A DNA stretch of 64,000 nt from Geobacter sp. UBA2189 (GTDB lineage Bacteria; Desulfobacterota; Desulfuromonadia; Geobacterales; Pseudopelobacteraceae), in the NCBI GenBank assembly GCA_002328035.1, contig DCVL01000024.1, positions 9,376-73,375 of the forward strand, read 5' to 3'. Positions 54,845 to 63,949 of the stretch are shown in pieces; position 1 is the first letter of the stretch; each line of letters starts with the position of its first letter. Position numbers and translations under genes: made by a program. The notes beneath the pieces are model-generated. The model was not told the origin of the DNA. It searched no databases and saw nothing but the letters and a program-made list of their open reading frames with translations.

Positions 54845-57571
54845 CTAAAATACCCACTCAAGACCTATTTGCAGGCTGTTGTCGATACTTGAGGCTGATG
54901 CGGTTGCCATATATTCTCCGAAAAGCTTCATATCCTTATCTACCAGATAGTTCATCTTTAGTCCTGTCTCAATGCTGTCCTTATCGTACTGCATCCCTTC
55001 AATACTGAAGCTGTTTGCTGCGCCGGAAAAAGAAGCGGTTAATCCGTCTCTGCTGTTATTGTACTCATGCTCCCACAGGGCGATAAGCCGGATTTCCATC
55101 TCTCCGTTGCCAAGCTTGAAGCGTTTGCCTATTCTTGACCCTAGATGGCTTTGAAATGACCAATAATCTTTTGACTTCACCCCAAGGCTGGCTGCTCCGG
55201 CACCGGATTCGTCATATCCTGACTGAAAAAGCCCTGAAATATAGGCTCCCGCAACAGGCTCTATAAAAAATCCTGAAACTGGCAAAAAGCGGTGTGAGGC
55301 GCTCAAAAGGGTAGAAAGCTGGTGACCATCATAACTGCCGGACGCCGTTCGGTTGATTTCATTGAAAGCTATTCTTCGGTTGCTGTTGTAACGGTTATAG
55401 CTGTATCCAACCGCAAGATCCATGGTTAGGGAGTCTGTTAAAATGGAGGAGAACAGGGATGGATTTATGCTTTCTATTGCCAAATTGCTTCCGCCGATAT
55501 CGTGATTATCTATGGAGGTTTGAGAACCTCCCAGGGCAAAGCCGGCAATCAGTGACCTGCCAAAATTCTTTTCCACCCCCGCCTGGGATGACCAGGAGTT
55601 GTAGTTGAAACCTGGCATCATTCCTTTGGAATTCTGGCGACCCCATCCTCCTGCTGCAAGAACGAATCCTTTCCATAATTCTTTTTCAGGCATCCGCATG
55701 GAGGGGTCTGCATCGTTAGAGGGAGAAACAGAGGCATACCTGAATTTTGACCATCCTTCAGCCATCCTTCTTTCCGTAAGCAGACCTCTGCCCCCTTGCA
55801 GACGATTGAGGCGGGAGCGGTCGGTTAAAAACGCTATTTGTGGAAGCACGGTATTGACGAATGGGCTTAGTTGTCTTATAGAGCTGGCGACTACAGCAGA
55901 ACTCTCAAGAGAATCGATATTTGATAGTAGAAAAGCCGTATCACCCGTTGCTGTGCCAAGCTGGCTGTAAAGATTATCGGCTATTGATGAGAGAGTTGGA
56001 TCTAACAGTGAAACTGCGCTGCTGTACGGCACTCTCGTAACAACAAGATCAAGGCCGCCGGCTGCTGGACGGATTGAGAAATCAAACAAGGGATACTGAT
56101 CAAGGAGAGTAGAAAAAGCGCCGCTAACGGAACCCTGAATGATGTTATGGCTTAAGGTGGCGGGGAGAAGCCCGTTTCCTACAATAAGCGGATTTATTAC
56201 AGATCCCCCCTGTAATAGCATGTTTGAGGCCTGAATTGTCGAGATGGAACCGGTTTCCCTGTTTATGAGAGGTTGCCAGATCCCTCCTGACTTTACCGTT
56301 ACCAGATCAGAGCCTGTTCCAAGTGAGACGGAATTCCTGATGGTACCTCCGTTTTCGATTGTCAGGGTGTCGTTGCCTGAACCGGTTTTAATAGCGTAAC
56401 TGTTGCCGGTCAGATAGCCATAATTGATAACATTTACGGCTGCGCCTGCTCCGCTTCCGCCAATTGCAAGATCATCTCCGCTCATTATGCCGGTAGCACC
56501 ATTTATAAAAGTCCCACCATCAAGGAAATAGACACTTGTTCCGGCAGGGGCATCCCCATAATATTTTTGGGAAGTCGTACCGCATATCCTACCATTGTTT
56601 GTAACGGTATAACCACTGGATGAGATATAGATCCCTTCACCTCCGCTTACCACTGCACCCCGGGCTATGTTGATGCTATTGCCGGCAGGCTGGAATCTTG
56701 TGCCGCTCCAGAGAGTGTCCAAAGAGCCGGTTATATTAAAGTTGCCTGTTCCGTCACCATCGTTTCCAACCTTGTAGATATAAGACTGTATTGAATAGAC
56801 GGCAAAGGTCTCAATGGAACTTGTAACACCGGCTTTGGTGCCAAGAATGGCAAACTCGGATAGTCCCCTTATCGAGGCTAGGCTTGACTGGTCGCCTCCC
56901 CAGCTGTAGGTATAACCCAACTGTGTCCAGGGATATTGGTTGTCAGGATTTGGCGCGCCGTAACTTGAAGTTATGTTTGCGACATACCAGGCTTTGTATG
57001 CGTTGTAGTCTGCCTCTGAAAGATTGGCCGGTCTTGCTGCAAACGGATCGGTTGGAAGTGCGGTCGGCTGCGAGCTGATAGAAGGGTCTCTGGTTGGTCG
57101 GATTATCTTGGAAGGATCAACCAGGATCTCAACTATTGCCTTGTACTGATCCATGGAAGAGGTTGGCAGTCCGTGCAACTCGGCTGTCTTCAAAGAGATA
57201 TTTGAGGCATTTACCCCGTTTGATGGTTCACGATACCAGGCTGGCAGTTCATTTCCGGTTGTTACCCAGAGAGCGGAAGGATAAAGATTCTGGGTCTTCT
57301 TTGTGGTAAGGTTGTAATAAGCAGGATTTGTAAAGGCTCTGACAAGTGCCTTCCCGCTATACCAGCTGTTTCCATCACCAGGCGCAGTAATGGTTTTCAG
57401 ATCAGATACAGTCCATCCGGCAGGGTTTGACGCATGAGCCTGAGCTGCAATATTTGCCTGATGGTATGCCGGAGGTTCTGCTCCATACAGCTTAGTGCCA
57501 AGAAAAAGGGTGACTGCAGCTGGAATCAGAATGCCAGGCCTTAAAATTTTTGTAATATAGTTTGTGAGCAT
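54845..57571 (-). CDS. Autotransporter with C-terminal beta-barrel
   Basis: The 908-residue protein has a signal peptide (about 1-30), a passenger at about 31-600 and a type Va autotransporter barrel at about 640-908 ending in IGLEWVF with terminal Phe. The passenger N-terminal part (31-230) shows no known fold, while 290-470 has short beta-helix-like turns (GGTIRNSVSLGTGSD, NNGRICGTTS). No catalytic triad or proteolysis site was found, so the passenger may remain attached as an adhesin or surface protein. Divergent from a NagZ-like lipoprotein gene with about 100 bases between. Confidence 0.87.
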   Translation of the reverse strand: MLTNYITKILRPGILIPAAVTLFLGTKLYGAEPPAYHQANIAAQAHASNPAGWTVSDLKTITAPGDGNSWYSGKALVRAFTNPAYYNLTTKKTQNLYPSALWVTTGNELPAWYREPSNGVNASNISLKTAELHGLPTSSMDQYKAIVEILVDPSKIIRPTRDPSISSQPTALPTDPFAARPANLSEADYNAYKAWYVANITSSYGAPNPDNQYPWTQLGYTYSWGGDQSSLASIRGLSEFAILGTKAGVTSSIETFAVYSIQSYIYKVGNDGDGTGNFNITGSLDTLWSGTRFQPAGNSINIARGAVVSGGEGIYISSSGYTVTNNGRICGTTSQKYYGDAPAGTSVYFLDGGTFINGATGIMSGDDLAIGGSGAGAAVNVINYGYLTGNSYAIKTGSGNDTLTIENGGTIRNSVSLGTGSDLVTVKSGGIWQPLINRETGSISTIQASNMLLQGGSVINPLIVGNGLLPATLSHNIIQGSVSGAFSTLLDQYPLFDFSIRPAAGGLDLVVTRVPYSSAVSLLDPTLSSIADNLYSQLGTATGDTAFLLSNIDSLESSAVVASSIRQLSPFVNTVLPQIAFLTDRSRLNRLQGGRGLLTERRMAEGWSKFRYASVSPSNDADPSMRMPEKELWKGFVLAAGGWGRQNSKGMMPGFNYNSWSSQAGVEKNFGRSLIAGFALGGSQTSIDNHDIGGSNLAIESINPSLFSSILTDSLTMDLAVGYSYNRYNSNRRIAFNEINRTASGSYDGHQLSTLLSASHRFLPVSGFFIEPVAGAYISGLFQSGYDESGAGAASLGVKSKDYWSFQSHLGSRIGKRFKLGNGEMEIRLIALWEHEYNNSRDGLTASFSGAANSFSIEGMQYDKDSIETGLKMNYLVDKDMKLFGEYMATASASSIDNSLQIGLEWVF

Positions 57572-57678
57572 ATTTTTCTTTCCAGAAACTTAATATCACA
57601 AAAAAGAAAAAAGTCTTTAATTGGTTGTAAATATGGGCTCTAAAAACCAAAGGATTATAGAATAAAAAGGTGAACATT

Positions 57679-58824
57679 ATGAAAAGAGCTATGCCTTCCC
57701 TCGTACTGCTATTGATATTGATAACTCTGATTTCCGGGTGTGCCACAACAAAACAAATTCCGGCTGATTTTTCAGGCTGGCAGAGCTGGCCGGTTGAGCG
57801 AAAATTGGCTCAGATGCTGCTACTTGGTTTTCCAGGTGAGACCCTGGAACCTGGCAGTCCTATTGATGAGGCTATTAGAGTTTATGGTGTCGGAGGAGTG
57901 GTACTGTTTGATAACAACGTTGATTTGGGGGTTACAAACCGTAATATAACGGAACCGCTCAAACTGAAACGTCTGACAGCAGACCTTGCTCATGCTTCAG
58001 AAATACCTCTTTTTATCGCCCTGGATCAGGAAGGAGGGGTCGTGGCGCGTCTGAAGGAGCGTTACGGATTTCCTCCTTCAGTATCAGCGGGATATCTGGG
58101 TAAAAAGAACGATCCTGAACTGACCGTAAAGGCTGCTGATTCTATTTCTGCCACCATGAAGGAGTACGGTTTTAACCTGAATCTGGCGCCGGTAGTTGAT
58201 CTTAACAAGAATCCGGCAAATCCTGTAATAGCCTTCAAAGAACGAAGTTTCTCCGACAATCCAGAACAGGTTGTTATTCATGCAGGAGAATTCATAAAGA
58301 GCCATCACCGTAAAAACATTCTTACCTGCCTGAAACATTTTCCGGGACATGGCAGTTTTCGTGATGATTCACATCTTGGGCTTGTTGATGTCACAAGCTG
58401 GTGGGGCGAGGATGAGCTAATCCCGTACAGAAAGCTGATAGAGCAGGGGCTTTGTGATATGGTGATGACTGCCCATACCTTTAACAGAGATATCGATCCT
58501 GAATATCCGGCTACCATGTCAAAGTCTACAGTAGATGGCATACTCAGAAAGCGACTCGGTTTTCAGGGGGTTGTAATAAGCGACGATCTATATATGGGGG
58601 CTATAATACAGCATTACAGTTATGAGATGGCAATTGAAAAGGCTATAAATGCAGGTGTGGATCTGCTTATTGTTGCAAATGACAAACTCTATCGCCCTGA
58701 TATCATGCCTCATACAATCAAGTTTCTGGCCTCGCTTGTCAGAGAAGGAAAGATCCCTGAGAAGAGGATAGATGAGGCCTGTGGCCGTATTATGGCATTA
58801 AAGAAAAGGCTGCTTAAGCGTTGA
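57679..58824 (+). CDS. Glycoside hydrolase family 3, NagZ-like lipoprotein
   Basis: The 381-residue protein has a lipoprotein signal (lipobox LISGC near 21) and one GH3 barrel: ALDQEGGVVARLK, the NagZ motif KHFPGHGSFRDDSHLG with the catalytic His-Asp loop, TAHTFNRDIDPEYP and VISDDLYMGAI with the nucleophile Asp. Beta-N-acetylhexosaminidases of this type trim peptidoglycan fragments; classical NagZ is cytosolic, while this one is anchored in the envelope. The ATG at 57679 follows AAGGTG; GTG at 57670 is less likely. The cupin gene follows after 33 bases. Confidence 0.9.
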   Translation: MKRAMPSLVLLLILITLISGCATTKQIPADFSGWQSWPVERKLAQMLLLGFPGETLEPGSPIDEAIRVYGVGGVVLFDNNVDLGVTNRNITEPLKLKRLTADLAHASEIPLFIALDQEGGVVARLKERYGFPPSVSAGYLGKKNDPELTVKAADSISATMKEYGFNLNLAPVVDLNKNPANPVIAFKERSFSDNPEQVVIHAGEFIKSHHRKNILTCLKHFPGHGSFRDDSHLGLVDVTSWWGEDELIPYRKLIEQGLCDMVMTAHTFNRDIDPEYPATMSKSTVDGILRKRLGFQGVVISDDLYMGAIIQHYSYEMAIEKAINAGVDLLIVANDKLYRPDIMPHTIKFLASLVREGKIPEKRIDEACGRIMALKKRLLKR

Positions 58825-58857
58825 ACCTGAAGTTTAAACATGAAAGGAGGCTGTAAT

Positions 58858-59358
58858 ATGGATTCAAAGAGCCTGATTGATTATCTGGGGCTTCAGCCTC
58901 ACCCTGAAGGTGGATGGTATCGCGAAAACTATCGGTCTGATGATGAGATTCCGGAAATCGGGCTGCCGGAGCGTTACGGTGGCAAACGCAGTTTTTGCAC
59001 GGCCATCTATTTCATGCTTGAGAAATCTGATTTTTCAGCATTTCACAGGGTTAAATCTGACGAAATATGGCACCACTATGCCGGATCAGCAGTTACTATT
59101 CATCAGATCTCCTCAACAGGAGAATACAGTTCTGTCCAACTTGGCTCTGATATAGAAAGCGGGCAGCAGTTTCAATTCACAGTTCCTGCAGGCAGATGGT
59201 TTGCAGCAGAAATCTCCACTGGAGCTTTTTCGCTTGTTGGCTGTACCGTTGCCCCCGGTTTTGATTTTGCCGATTTTGAAATGGCAGAGCGTGAAGCTCT
59301 GTTGCAAAGCTATCCAGAACATTCCGTGCTTATCTACAGGCTTACACGGCTTCAATAA
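58858..59358 (+). CDS. Cupin protein (DUF985/cupin_5 family)
   Basis: The 166-residue protein matches the DUF985 cupins: LIDYLGLQPHPEGGWYRENYRS at the start, TAIYFMLEKSDFSAFHRVKSDEIWHHYAG with metal-type His residues, and APGFDFADFEMAEREAL at the end. Members are small sugar-isomerase-like or unknown proteins. An AAAGGAGG site decides the ATG at 58858 over one 18 bases upstream. It is probably co-transcribed with the GH3 gene; whether both act on amino sugars is speculation. Confidence 0.88.
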   Translation: MDSKSLIDYLGLQPHPEGGWYRENYRSDDEIPEIGLPERYGGKRSFCTAIYFMLEKSDFSAFHRVKSDEIWHHYAGSAVTIHQISSTGEYSSVQLGSDIESGQQFQFTVPAGRWFAAEISTGAFSLVGCTVAPGFDFADFEMAEREALLQSYPEHSVLIYRLTRLQ

Positions 59359-59582
59359 TCTGCCTGAGAGATTTTCGTAAAAATTTGACAATTTACTGAC
59401 TTGTGTCAGGATCTAACAAAGATTGTCTTTTCATGCCAGATCTGCTTTTGGAAATGAAGACGCAATGATGCCTCTTGAACGTCATGCTTGATGTTAAAGT
59501 AATCTGACTCTGCATAAAAGCAGTGCCAGCTTTAAACCTCCCCCTCACCTTGGAAGGGATAATCCAAACAAAGGAGTAAACA

Positions 59583-61673
59583 ATGGAGAATAAAGAGGAG
59601 AATCAGATTAGTGCGGTAGAAGTTTATGCAATGGTAACAAGACGGGATTTTCTCAAATATACAGCCGGAACAGCAGCCTGTATCTCTTTGGGTACTTTGA
59701 GCTATGGCTGTGCTAGTAATAGCGGCTCATTAGGCGCCAGCTATCCGATTGATTCCACTGTTGTCAAGACTACGGAGCGGATGCTTGCCTTTCCTTATAC
59801 CGCTGCCTCTGCTGCTCCTGCTGCCGGTCAGATGCCGAATCCTGCTGATCCGCCTTATAGCCCCAATGGCGGGACTGCTCTTACCTGGGATCATCTCTGT
59901 AATATCCCTGACTATGATAGTCTGGGGTATGGCCTCTGGACATTTGGTTGCCCTCTGCCAATCGTGCAGCGAACCGATATCATGGAGACCGGCTACAGCG
60001 CTGCTTCAGTCACAAAAAAAAGACGGTTGCTGAACTTCTTTGCCATGACTGATGTCCACCTTACTGACAAGGAAGCTCCCAACCAGCTGATTTACCTCCA
60101 GCAAAGCAATCCTGGCTTTGCCGGACAAAATAGTTCAATCTATTCAGGGGTTATGATGTACACCCCTCAGGTCTTTGATGCTGCCATCCAGACGGCAAAT
60201 GCCCTGCACAGGCAGGATCCCTTCGATTTTATGATCTCTCTGGGGGATGTCTGCAACACAAGCATGTACAACGAACTAAGATGGTATATTGACATCATTG
60301 ACGGCAAGGTGATTACCCCCAGCTCTGGCGCCCACCTTGGCGCTGACTCCATAGAGTATCAGAGGCCGTTCAAGGCAGCCGGTCTGGATAAGTCAATCCC
60401 GCTCTATCAGGTTCTTGGTAACCATGACCACCATATGATCGGTTCATTTCCTGTCTATGAGAACGGCTTTGAAGGCTCTTACATCAGCGATACGGTCTGG
60501 GCAGTGCCTAATGAACTGCTTACCCCCGTTACTATCTCTACTCCGGCCAAATTCCCCGCCAATATCGACCTGAATAACATTAATAATCCAGCATATACAA
60601 AGTATTACCAGGGTGTTATTGATGGCACATCATCGTATGGAGCCATTAAATACGCAGGGACTATCGCAACTGCTCCAAAAGTGGTGGCTGACTCCAACCG
60701 CCGTTCTCTGCATAGAACAGAATGGATTCAGGAGTTTTTTAACACAACTACCAGTCCGGTTGGCCATGGCTTCAACCTGGTTTCATCAAATCCAAACATT
60801 GGGCTGGTTTTGGCTGCAGACCGCGCCGGTTTTGCCTGCTACAGCTTTGTGCCCAAGTCAAGCGTGCCGCTTAAGGTTATTGTGCTGGATGATACCCAGC
60901 GCGAAGACGACGGTTCTGTTGATATTCATGGTCACGGCTTTCTTGATGCATCACGGTGGGACTGGCTTCAGGCAGAGCTTGCAGATGGTCAGGCTGCCAA
61001 TCAGCTGATGATTATTGCGTGCCATATCCCTATCTGCGTTGCCAATGTTGGTACTGAACTGGAGTGGTGGCTTGGTGACTGGTCTACTCCAACCACAAAT
61101 GCCTGTACTATTACGCAACTGGTTAATGCCCTTCAGAGCTCAACAAACCTGTTGATGTGGATTTCCGGACATCGCCATTACAATCATGTTAAGGCTTTTG
61201 TTTCGCCAGATCCGGTGGTCGCGCCTGAAAAGGGATTCTGGCAGGTTGAGACCTCATCACTGCGTGATTTTCCGCAGCAATTCCGTACCTTTGAAATCTT
61301 TATCAACAGTGACTATACCATTTCAATAGAGGCGGTTAATGTTGATATCGCTGTTGCAGAAGGTACACCTGCGGCGACATCAAGAAAGTATGCCATTGCA
61401 ACGCAGCAGATTGTCCAGAATCCATTAAAGCAGAACTCGCCTAATTATCAGACGATGTATGGATTTGATTTTGGTCCTGTTGACCCAACCCGCCCACGGG
61501 GTGGTGAAGTTACCATTGCTCATTCTGGAGATGCCTTTTTAGATCCGTCAATACAGTTTGTAGATCTCGGCGCGCAAGGCGTGCCCTACAATGCCTCGTA
61601 CAATGCCCGGCTGTTCAAGCAACTGAGTCCGGCAATGAAGGCGCATTTGCAGGCACTGTACCCGGTACTGTAG
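59583..61673 (+). CDS. Tat-exported calcineurin-like metallophosphoesterase
   Basis: The 696-residue protein has a twin-arginine signal (TRRDFLKYTAGTAAC at about 19-33, then LSYGC as possible lipobox near 44) and the metallophosphoesterase motifs spread over the chain: MTDVHLTD, SLGDVCN, LGNHDHHM, ACHIPI and SGHRHYNH. The inserted loops are long. It resembles, from memory, the RPA4764-type family with this length. Export by Tat fits pre-folded metal enzymes. AAAGGAG precedes the start; an inner ATG at 59631 would shorten the pre-signal part. The substrate is unknown. Confidence 0.87.
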   Translation: MENKEENQISAVEVYAMVTRRDFLKYTAGTAACISLGTLSYGCASNSGSLGASYPIDSTVVKTTERMLAFPYTAASAAPAAGQMPNPADPPYSPNGGTALTWDHLCNIPDYDSLGYGLWTFGCPLPIVQRTDIMETGYSAASVTKKRRLLNFFAMTDVHLTDKEAPNQLIYLQQSNPGFAGQNSSIYSGVMMYTPQVFDAAIQTANALHRQDPFDFMISLGDVCNTSMYNELRWYIDIIDGKVITPSSGAHLGADSIEYQRPFKAAGLDKSIPLYQVLGNHDHHMIGSFPVYENGFEGSYISDTVWAVPNELLTPVTISTPAKFPANIDLNNINNPAYTKYYQGVIDGTSSYGAIKYAGTIATAPKVVADSNRRSLHRTEWIQEFFNTTTSPVGHGFNLVSSNPNIGLVLAADRAGFACYSFVPKSSVPLKVIVLDDTQREDDGSVDIHGHGFLDASRWDWLQAELADGQAANQLMIIACHIPICVANVGTELEWWLGDWSTPTTNACTITQLVNALQSSTNLLMWISGHRHYNHVKAFVSPDPVVAPEKGFWQVETSSLRDFPQQFRTFEIFINSDYTISIEAVNVDIAVAEGTPAATSRKYAIATQQIVQNPLKQNSPNYQTMYGFDFGPVDPTRPRGGEVTIAHSGDAFLDPSIQFVDLGAQGVPYNASYNARLFKQLSPAMKAHLQALYPVL

Positions 61674-61790
61674 AACGAGATTTCAGAATGGTTTTAATAA
61701 AAAAGATGAATTTAGGGCTGCTGATGTGATGTGGAGTACGAGCACGTATATAGGAGGGTAAGGTGATTGTTTGTGTTTAAACAAGGTTAA

Positions 61791-62135
61791 TCATGAAATA
61801 CCCATGAGCATCCCTTTTAATGCGTTCATCACCAGCTCTTTTTTAGCCGGTTTCAACTGCCGTATCTGACTTAAAACCTTACTCAACTCCTGGTCAAATA
61901 CCCTGTCAATTCTTGTTTCAGGTAGAAGAAGGAAGTCGGCAAATTCGAGCCCCAAGGTATGGGCAATGGTTTGAAAACAGTAGATAGAAGCATTGACCTT
62001 TCCACGTTCAATTTCGCTGATGTAGGTAGGATGAAGGTTGGCCAGTTCTGCCAGCCGTTCTTGTGAAAGCCTGAGCTCCTTGCGGCGTGATCGAATGATA
62101 CTGCCGACTGTAGTGAGAAATTCTTGTGTCTCCAT
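61791..62135 (-). CDS. XRE-family transcriptional regulator
   Basis: The 114-residue protein has an N-terminal XRE helix-turn-helix at about 9-65: IIRSRRKELRLSQERLAELANLHPTYISEIERGKVNAS. The C-terminal 45 residues are helical and may dimerise. It is divergent from the lipoprotein string starting at 62269, and the 133 bases between hold three GGCTA-type sites and other repeats. Control of the lipoprotein genes and of itself is the simplest reading. Confidence 0.9.
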   Translation of the reverse strand: METQEFLTTVGSIIRSRRKELRLSQERLAELANLHPTYISEIERGKVNASIYCFQTIAHTLGLEFADFLLLPETRIDRVFDQELSKVLSQIRQLKPAKKELVMNALKGMLMGIS

Positions 62136-62147
62136 GGGTGAAACATA

Positions 62148-62201
62148 GGCTAAACGTTAAAAATTGTAATAGGCTATCGGCTTTAAAAACCGGCGTTAGC
62201 C
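62148..62201. promoter_or_regulatory. Candidate XRE operator sites (GGCTAWSG repeats)
   Basis: Three copies of a nine-base element lie in the divergent region: GGCTAAACG at 62148, GGCTATCGG at 62172, and GGCTAACGC on the minus strand at 62201-62193. The second and third form an imperfect inverted repeat around an A/T-rich loop. This fits a dimeric regulator. Confidence 0.45.
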
Positions 62202-62260
62202 TTGACAACTAAGTCTATATCTGAAATATATTGAAATAATTTAGTCTAAATCCAAAATAG
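62202..62260 (+). promoter_or_regulatory. Candidate promoter and direct repeat before the lipoprotein genes
   Basis: TTGACA at 62202 is followed by A/T-rich -10 candidates (ATATAT at 62226 or TATATT at 62227). Two similar copies of an AGTCTAWATC element lie at 62212 and 62243, 31 bases apart, about three helical turns, flanking the likely start site. Confidence 0.45.
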
Positions 62261-62268
62261 GGGGCGCT

Positions 62269-62571
62269 ATGAGAATCTGTCTTGGGATTTTACTGCTGCT
62301 GATGGCAACAATCATGGGGGGCTGTATAGCAACACCAGTGGTGGTTGATAACGGTACCCAGAGCAGGATTATTATACCATGCACCAATGATGCGCTGTGT
62401 GTTCGTAACACATATGAAATTGCAAAAGATGTCTGGTGCCCTCAAAGCTATTTACCGGGTGATTACCTCTGCCGTCGAGACTATCCAGTATCCTATAGGT
62501 CCAAGAATTGGGAGTATGAGACTAATCGTGTTGAGTATATCTACCAGCCCCGCAATTTGGTGGTGCAATAA
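62269..62571 (+). CDS. Small lipoprotein, unknown function
   Basis: The 100-residue protein has a lipobox (IMGGC near 19) and a mature part rich in Tyr, Asn, Arg and Cys (five further cysteines). I recognise no family. It starts the lipoprotein string, with GGGGG before the ATG, and its stop overlaps the region before the next gene's ribosome site. The last part (SYRSKNWEYETNRVEYIYQPR) is strongly polar and aromatic. Probably an envelope component assembled with the following proteins. Confidence 0.75.
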   Translation: MRICLGILLLLMATIMGGCIATPVVVDNGTQSRIIIPCTNDALCVRNTYEIAKDVWCPQSYLPGDYLCRRDYPVSYRSKNWEYETNRVEYIYQPRNLVVQ

Positions 62572-62582
62572 TGGAGGGGTGT

Positions 62583-63326
62583 ATGAGAAGAACTTGTATC
62601 TTTGCGGCTCTGCTGCTGAGCACGGTTTTGAGTGGGTGTATGGCAACAACTACTAACTGCCCAACAAATCCTTTGGCGGGAACCGTTCCAGCTGGTGGCG
62701 TTGCGACACTGCATCCTGGTCAACGTTATATTGTGAGTGAACCGATTGGTGTTCAGGACAGTGGCAGCACCGTGGGGCGCTTCAATGCCCGTACGATCTT
62801 TTTGGCAGATCAGATTGAGCGGAATGCCGACCGTAAGAGTCTTTCCAACACTTTTATAGTTACCAGCTTCGTCAACCTTAACAAGCTGTCAGAAACGACC
62901 CCTTTTGGACGTCTGATTGCAGAAAACATAATCCATGAACTTCAGGTACGAAAGTGGCAGGTTTTTGAGGTACGCCTTACCAAGGATATCGTAATAAACG
63001 AATCGGGTGAGTTTTCACTGAGTAGGGATATAAAAAAACTGCGTGATCAGTACAAGATAGGTGGCATTGTTGCAGGTACCTATTCTGTCTCAGGCGGGCA
63101 TATCATTGTCAACTCACGAGTAATAGATATCAACACAGGCCTTGTGGTGTCGTCCGGCCAGATACATCTGCCGGTGACATGGTTCACCGATGAACTACTT
63201 TTCCATGATGAGCACTTGAAAGCCATGAAGGTTGTTGGAGACACGCCATTCAGTTGCCGTGAGATTGGAACATGTAGCAGTAATGATTCAGCAACACCAG
63301 TTAAGATTAATGGTGGTACACGTTGA
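62583..63326 (+). CDS. FlgO-family outer-membrane lipoprotein
   Basis: The 247-residue protein has a lipobox (VLSGC near 18) and a FlgO-type domain at about 80-215: NTFIVTSFVNLNKLSETTPFGRLIAENI, ELQVRKWQVFEVRL, IKKLRDQYKIGGIVAGTYSV and VNSRVIDINTGLVVSSG. FlgO is an outer-membrane protein linked to flagellar motility in Vibrio, but here no flagellar gene is seen. The ATG at 62583 follows GGAGGGG; one at 62571 is less likely. The next gene overlaps by four bases (TTGA) and is a diverged relative. Confidence 0.83.
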   Translation: MRRTCIFAALLLSTVLSGCMATTTNCPTNPLAGTVPAGGVATLHPGQRYIVSEPIGVQDSGSTVGRFNARTIFLADQIERNADRKSLSNTFIVTSFVNLNKLSETTPFGRLIAENIIHELQVRKWQVFEVRLTKDIVINESGEFSLSRDIKKLRDQYKIGGIVAGTYSVSGGHIIVNSRVIDINTGLVVSSGQIHLPVTWFTDELLFHDEHLKAMKVVGDTPFSCREIGTCSSNDSATPVKINGGTR

Positions 63327-63949
63327 TACTTCGTCTTGGCATTGTTGTGTTTCTGGTATGTGCGCTTTCAGGTTGTGTGGCGACAGAATTTGTCTATGGT
63401 CCATGCTATGGCAAAACATTACCACAGCTGCTTGACTCAACGAGCCTAAAACCACTATTTCAGGAAATGGCATATGAGTTGTGCATTGACCATTGTACCG
63501 ACTGTGCAGTTAGAAATGCTGATGGAACCCTGAAAGTAATACCTCACATCTGCGCCTTGGAAGAGATCAGGCGTCAAACGGTTCTGGTGACTGATTTTGT
63601 GGATATAAAAACCTACACTCCTGGGAATCCCGGCCTGCTCATGGGGGAATTGATGCGTGGGAGCCTGAATCAGGTCTGTTGCTACAAGATCGTTCAGGCT
63701 GAATTTGGCAAGTATTTCAAGTTAAATGAGAATGGGCTGGTTTCTCTGACCCGTCGTGTGAGTGAGATCAAAAACGGTGATTATCCGCAACCTGAGGCTG
63801 TGGTAGGTACCTATAACTATCTGGATAACAGCAAGGTGGTGCTTTTTGTCAGGCGGATCAATACCACAACTGGCCATGTAACTAAGATGGTGACCCGTGA
63901 ACTGGATTATAGCTGCATAGGCCGTAAAATAGTGTACCGAGTGAAGTAG
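63323..63949 (+). CDS. FlgO-like lipoprotein, diverged paralogue of the preceding gene
   Basis: The 208-residue protein starts at a TTG within the previous stop (TTGA) and has a lipobox (ALSGC near 18). Segments match the preceding FlgO-family protein in order: VLVTDFVDIKTYTPGNPGLLMGELM, IVQAEFGKYFKLNENGLVSLTRRVSEI, VVGTYNYLDNSKVVLFVRRINTTTGHV. It has six cysteines in the mature N-terminal part, more than its neighbour. Likely the second envelope component of the same assembly. Confidence 0.78.
   Translation: MILRLGIVVFLVCALSGCVATEFVYGPCYGKTLPQLLDSTSLKPLFQEMAYELCIDHCTDCAVRNADGTLKVIPHICALEEIRRQTVLVTDFVDIKTYTPGNPGLLMGELMRGSLNQVCCYKIVQAEFGKYFKLNENGLVSLTRRVSEIKNGDYPQPEAVVGTYNYLDNSKVVLFVRRINTTTGHVTKMVTRELDYSCIGRKIVYRVK

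Noticed and set aside
59448..59470. GG-N10-GC spacing (TTGGAAATGAAGACGCA) upstream of the metallophosphoesterase gene
   Set aside because: Only the GG and GC fit; the flanking TGGCAC and TTGC parts of a sigma-54 promoter are missing.
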